Source: Pempheris klunzingeri (Eukaryota > Chordata > Actinopteri > Acropomatiformes > Pempheridae). Taken from it: 64,000 bases of DNA. The stretch spans positions 19,272,828 through 19,336,827 of the forward strand of contig NC_092019.1 in the NCBI RefSeq assembly GCF_042242105.1. Direction: 5' to 3'. Under the pieces are notes generated by a model. It made no database searches. It was not told the origin of the DNA and saw nothing but the letters and a program-made list of their open reading frames with translations. The position numbers were made by a program, and so were the translations under genes. Each line of letters opens with the position of its first letter. The stretch's first letter is position 1. Positions 59,535 to 64,000 of the stretch are shown one piece after another.

Positions 59535-60695
59535 ATGAATGCAAAATACGCCCTGGCACTGATCCTCGCTCTGCAGGGTAAGGCAACATACAAATGCAAT
59601 CCGAGCAAGTGCAGTGTGTGGATTTTATTTTTAACTAAAGCTGAACTTCTATGTGACTATGGGAGAATTAGAAAACAGCTGGCTTTAAGTGCCTGTCCTT
59701 TTCATTTTTCAGACTATCTGCATTCCTTGTTGTAAAATGATAAAAGCTTAACAGGTTTTATTGCATTCACATTTGCTCTAATAATTTAATGGACAATGCT
59801 GCATGGCCTGCTGTTACTCTGCTTTATCTGTGGTTGACATGCAAGACAAAGACTTATTACAGACATCTGATTCTGGACACATTTAGCATGAATGAGAAGT
59901 TAAGCATTTTTGCAAATTCACGCACAAATCCTTAAACAGTTTATAATTCTTCCAATGCAAGAATTGGAATAGAGAGCCCTGTCAAATTAAAAGACTTATT
60001 CTCATCAGGTTATTATAGCACTGGTACTAACATAAGGATCCCGCCACTCTGATTTTATTCCAGTCTCCATGAGCCTGTGTGAGATTCCCACACCATCGCA
60101 GGAACTTGTTGACAAGTATGATCAAATGAAAGCTACATTCTACAAGAGGCTGCTGACTGCATATGGCAAGCTGCAGGCCGCCGCTGCTCCTTTGGTGGAG
60201 AAGGTCGGTGACAGCACGCAAGGACAGACTGCCAAGGATTTCATCGAGGATCTGCAGACCAAGCCTGAGTTCCAAGCTGTTGTCAAGGTTGCAACGTGAG
60301 TGAAGACCCCTTATGTGTTTTGACTGTCAAAAAACTGCTAATGTGAAGATGTTATGTATCCATTTCAACTGCACATTTGCTGTGAAATAATACTAATATA
60401 CATTCATATATCATAATTGCTATTGCAAATATAACATACACAGAAAAGCAGAACGCCTAAGCAGGCTCTTACTTAGATGAACAATCTTTTTTACCATGAA
60501 GATGTCTTTAACTGATCTGTCTTCCCTGATTTGTACAGTGGTGTGGGCCAGGAGGCAGGTCCCCTGATGGACAAGGCTCGTACAAGCGCCCTGGGTGCAT
60601 ATGAGCAGTACATGCGTCCCTACATCGGCGATTTCTTGAGCAGCTCCATCGACCACATCAAGGTCTACCTGGATAAATTCATGCCTACTGAGTAA
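59535..60695 (+). CDS. apoa2: Apolipoprotein A-II (fish 14 kDa apolipoprotein)
   Basis: HDL apolipoprotein, the fish 14 kDa form regarded as the apoA-II counterpart. Coding exons 59535-59577, 60064-60295 and 60539-60695 give 143 residues. MNAKYALALILALQVSMSL is a signal peptide. The mature part has ELVDKYDQMKATFYKRLLTA, AAAAPLVEKVGD, KPEFQAVVKVATG, AGPLMDKARTSALGAYEQYM, and it ends IKVYLDKFMPTE, which is characteristic of the fish 14 kDa family. Junctions are phase 1, then phase 2, as in other apoC/apoA genes. The stop TAA overlaps an AATAAA. Mammalian APOA2 is on another chromosome and much shorter (100 residues), so its presence beside apoC-IV is a teleost feature or an ancestral one lost in mammals. 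Confidence 0.85.
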
Positions 60696-60699
60696 TAAA
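60694..60699 (+). terminator. AATAAA overlapping the apoA-II stop codon
   Basis: The stop TAA (60693-60695) shares two bases with an AATAAA. A second candidate, ATTAAA, is at 60955-60960 and would give a 3' UTR of ordinary length. The downstream one is the likelier main signal. Confidence 0.4.
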
Positions 60700-60960
60700 G
60701 ACCAACTGTAGCGAACCACCTGTGCACAGCCTGTAATAGATGATAGCTCATAGAAACCACACCAGTTTAGGCTGAGAAGAGCAATGCACAATGCAAATAC
60801 AATCCCTTGACTCTTTTCAAATCAACATCCTTGCCAGATAAAGTGGAGTTAAAAGCAGGGAAAACATGTCAACACCACCTATGCACCTGTGCATGAACAG
60901 TATTTTGTACACTAACCAAAGTGCGATTGTGTATGTATATGTGTGAGTGTGTTCATTAAA

Positions 60961-63590
60961 GTGAACTGGAAACTATTTGAGATGTGCCTCTTCATTAAGA
61001 GATGGAAGGTTTACCTCCACTGTTAACATCACAAGGTTTAATTTTGTGGCATAATTTATCTGAGCATATTATTTGAGTAGTGTTCTTTTAGGTTCTTGTA
61101 AAATTAGTAACCCGGTTAAATGACAGGTAAAAGTACTTCATTCAAAAGCTTGTTAAGCATAATTTCAGAACTACCTGAATTTCTGGATCATAATTAGCGA
61201 TGTGTTCGTGTTTAGTCACGTTAAGGTTGCAGCTGGTAAATGCTGCTGTGTAGCTTTATCAATAATGATACATCAAGATTTATTAGTTGACTTTTAGTTT
61301 GTATGAATAATCTCAATCTGAAAATTAACCAAAGCTGTAAAATAAACATAGTGAAGCAACAAAAAACAAATTGCACAATATTTGCCTCCAAATGTAGTGG
61401 AGTAGAAGCATAAAGTAGCATGAAATGGAAATGCTTAGGTACATAAACCTCAAATTTGTACTTAAGCACAGTTACTTCACACCGCCACTGCTAAAAAGAA
61501 TCCCCACTGTTGCCTCATACATGAGGATATATTCAATTAAACATTGTGGAACTGTTTGGTTTATAAGATCAGCTGCCACTTTACCACTTTGATGAAAGAG
61601 GAACTGTAATTTAAAATGAATGAACATCTGGGACACAGACACTATTGATAAGACATCAAGTTGTTTCATGTTTTCAACATCTATATTTTGCAATCCATAC
61701 TCTGAAAAGAGCTCTTCGACCCAGTTTGGGGGCCAAGGAAATCAAACTTTGCTCCCAGAATGGTGAAAAATTATAGCAAGCTGTACTGTACACTCCTATA
61801 CTAAAATCATTGCTCCTTCTCAGTGATCAAAATAAAGGTGATGAAGACAACTTCTCAGTATTGTTTTTGCAATCTTAATGAGTCATGACTCACTGAAGCA
61901 TTTCCTTTATTCAGTGTTCATAGATGTTCTCATTGGGCCCAAGCCAGAGGTACTATAGAATGGTAGCATGCTGTGGGAGAGCAGCAGCATTAAACATACA
62001 AACATCTCTACTGTGTAACTGCACTGTTCAAGAAATGACACTCAGACAACAGAGAGCACCACTGATATACTACTGTGTCTGTCATACAGCTCTGTGTTGC
62101 GTGTAGCAGAGCCGAGTCATCGCAGCACTGAATTAGCTGGATTTAAGCAGAAGCGCGAGCTTCTCTGACAGTTTGGATCTCACTGCTGCCAACAGCTGTC
62201 TTGAGCTCTTGGGTCGCAAGCAACATGACATGTGGGGCTGGATCACATGATTGGCTGGGATGTTGTTTAATTCGTGCTCACTCAACATTTAGTTGTTTCT
62301 GGGAAAATGAGTTCTAAAAGCCAAACGCATGAGAGTAAAACTGAGTCCATTTGCAATTATACAGTATGAAGAAAACAGGTAGCTGGGAAGCTAATACACT
62401 TCTTGTTCAGGAGTTTAATGATTAATGATTAATTAAAAATTATGTAGTAAATCTAAAGCTCCAATGAACCATTCTAAAAGCCTGTTCTGTAGGGTTTTTT
62501 TCCCCTGTGATTTTCACTTTAGCTCAAAAACAAACACGTGATTGTTGTTCACAAAATTGTGCACACTTGATCTACCCTGGTAAGCAAAAAAGCAATTATT
62601 AACCAGAGCCGCAATATTTACTGTCATCAATCAAGCCAAAACCTCAAGGATAAAAACACAAAACAATCAAAAACACACAAAAAAAATTAATTAAAAAATA
62701 AAGCAATCCAATTTATCACTTCAGACAGGATATCAAACATAACATATTATTGTTATTTAGAAAGAAATAAAACTCACATGAGTGCAAAATCAAACAGTCT
62801 GCATTTTGTACCCCAGTTGTACTACAAATCAAATCAAATCACACAAAGGAGAAAAAAATAAATAAATTTCACAGAACATCCTGTGCTAAAACAGTTGTTT
62901 CTCCAATTCAGGATTCAGGACCCACTGATGAGAAGAAGCTGTTGAAGGGTCTTTTGCTTGGAAAAGTGGGAGAAGTTCTGTTTCTCTTAAAAAAAAAAGA
63001 CATAACCCCTCCACCCCACCCACCGATAAATGTCCATAAAGAGGAGCTGGAAGGTGTCTTCTAGCTGTGGCCCAACAAAATCTAATCTCGCTGGCCTAAA
63101 TATTTCATAATCTGAATCAGCCAACCTGATCGGCACATTCACAGGACTTAGGACTATAGTGATGTGACATGAACGCATCACCACCATTATGCAAGTAACA
63201 AGTGCCTCCATATGGAGGCTGTGAAGGGGGCAAGGTGTAAGAGCGTGCTGCACTGATGAACTACTGACCTAATCATTTGAAAAGAATTGATTGTGGGGTA
63301 TTCAAAGTCAGGGCCACACCCATGAAGTTAGCCGGAAATGTATCAGCATTATGCCCCCTTCAGTGCCTTACAAAATCAAACCAAGACTATATTCTGAAGT
63401 GGATTTTGATGACATTTAAAGCCCCTTCTGATGATTTTTTTTAACACCCCCTGTTTACATAGAGAATGCTATAATGTCTGTTTTATCAAGAAACAACGTC
63501 ACACTCCCACAAACACACATCGGGCAACAGCAGAGGTTTATCTACAACAGAGTGCACTTTGGCTCTAGGAGCGACAAGTCAACACATTTA
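60961..63590. other. Spacer after apoA-II
   Basis: No gene recognised. It contains another copy of the teleost repeat (about 61060-61490) and A-rich tracts near 62650-62870. Confidence 0.45.
61060..61490 (-). repeat. Interspersed repeat copy (same family as at 36.4 and 52.5 kb)
   Basis: AATGTAGTGGAGTAGAAG near 61391, then AGCATGAAATGGAAATGC, then CTTAAGCACAGTTACTTCAC with CGCCACTGCT at the end, follow the family consensus closely. It is the best preserved of the three copies here. Confidence 0.65.
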
Positions 63591-63596
63591 CTCTGC

Positions 63597-63604
63597 TATA
63601 TAAA
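63597..63604 (+). promoter_or_regulatory. TATA box of the next gene
   Basis: TATATAAA, about 30 bases before the exon described next. Confidence 0.65.
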
Positions 63605-63627
63605 CGGGATAGGCCAGTGGTGCTTCT

Positions 63628-64000
63628 TACTCTGTTCTCTTCATCAGTCATTTCTGGAGAGGAATACAGTGAGTACTAATTCTTTTACTTCCATTTCTGA
63701 ATGGGATCAGAGTTAGAGATGATTGAATGTTGTGCTAGATAAGAGGAAGTTTGAAAGGAAATGAATATTTTGAGACACAGGCTGTATGTTCAACAGAATT
63801 GCAAGTGAGGAAAACTTTTGTTGTCATGCTAAAAGAATTTAAAAAAAAAAGTCAGAGCAGTCTTTTCATAAGTAAACAGTTAAGAGCACCACAAATCTGT
63901 GAGCTGCACACGAATGGAGAAATGTATGACAATGTCTCACCCTAGTGGATAAAGTGAGGCAAACTTCTCTCGTCTCTTTCCTCTCTCTGCTCACAGGTCC
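63628..64000 (+). other. Noncoding first exon of a further gene, cut off by the window
   Basis: A probable exon 1 (about 63628-63668) ends at a donor (ATACA|GTGAGT). The window closes four bases after a strong acceptor (CTCTCTCTGCTCACAG at about 63981-63996). This repeats the layout of the apolipoprotein genes here: TATA, short noncoding exon, short intron, then a coding exon. By mammalian order the next gene would be apoC-II, but no coding base is visible, so the identity is inference only. Confidence 0.5.

Overview
The window is vertebrate nuclear DNA from a ray-finned fish, most likely a percomorph teleost. The evidence is compact spliced genes with GT-AG introns, Tc1-type and TTAA-flanked transposon remains, a CR1/L2-type LINE, interspersed repeats of a kind common in perch-like fishes, and a teleost-type apolipoprotein set (apoEb, apoA-IV, 14 kDa apoA-II). 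All calls come from reading the sequence and hand-placing splice junctions. Every full gene model below has a coding sum divisible by three.

Layout. 1-5.4 kb: a DDX6 (p54/RCK) RNA helicase gene, plus strand, 12 exons. 5.4-8.6 kb: intergenic DNA with a decayed Tc1 copy. 8.6-13.05 kb: tomm40, the mitochondrial import pore, plus strand. 13.05-14.4 kb: intergenic, with a truncated Tc1. 14.5-19.9 kb and 21.5-27.1 kb: two tandem meprin-type astacin metalloproteases (signal, propeptide, astacin, MAM, MATH), minus strand. 29.1-30.0 kb: a third, dead meprin relic without protease exons. 30.8-35.6 kb: two TTAA-flanked elements and a LINE fragment. 38.2-42.6 kb: two apoA-IV-like genes arranged head to head. 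47.2-49.5 kb: apoEb. 53.0-54.7 kb: an orphan apoC-I last exon, then apoC-I. 57.3-58.2 kb: apoC-IV. 58.8-60.96 kb: an apoA-II (14 kDa apolipoprotein) gene. 63.6-64.0 kb: promoter and noncoding first exon of a further gene cut off by the window edge.

How the genes fit together. The plus-strand order tomm40, apoE, apoC-I, apoC-IV matches the mammalian TOMM40-APOE-APOC1-APOC4-APOC2 block. In mammals APOA4 and DDX6 lie on a different chromosome, in the APOA1/C3/A4/A5 neighbourhood. Their presence here suggests that this fish locus keeps both halves of an ancestral exchangeable-apolipoprotein neighbourhood. The apolipoproteins share a four-exon plan: noncoding exon 1, then a signal-peptide exon ending in phase 1. 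Most have a TATA box. The two apoA-IV promoters share an HNF4-type motif, and a DR1 element lies between them. The meprin pair is an insertion into this block.

The most unusual structures are: a nested foldback element with two 357-bp arms of equal length inside intron 1 of meprin copy 2; a meprin whose EGF region is replaced by a Thr/Ala stalk and a GPI-like tail, next to a copy that appears to have lost its anchor; a GC-AG intron in one meprin copy only; patchy identity between the inverted apoA-IV genes suggesting gene conversion; and the duplicated apoC-I terminal exon.
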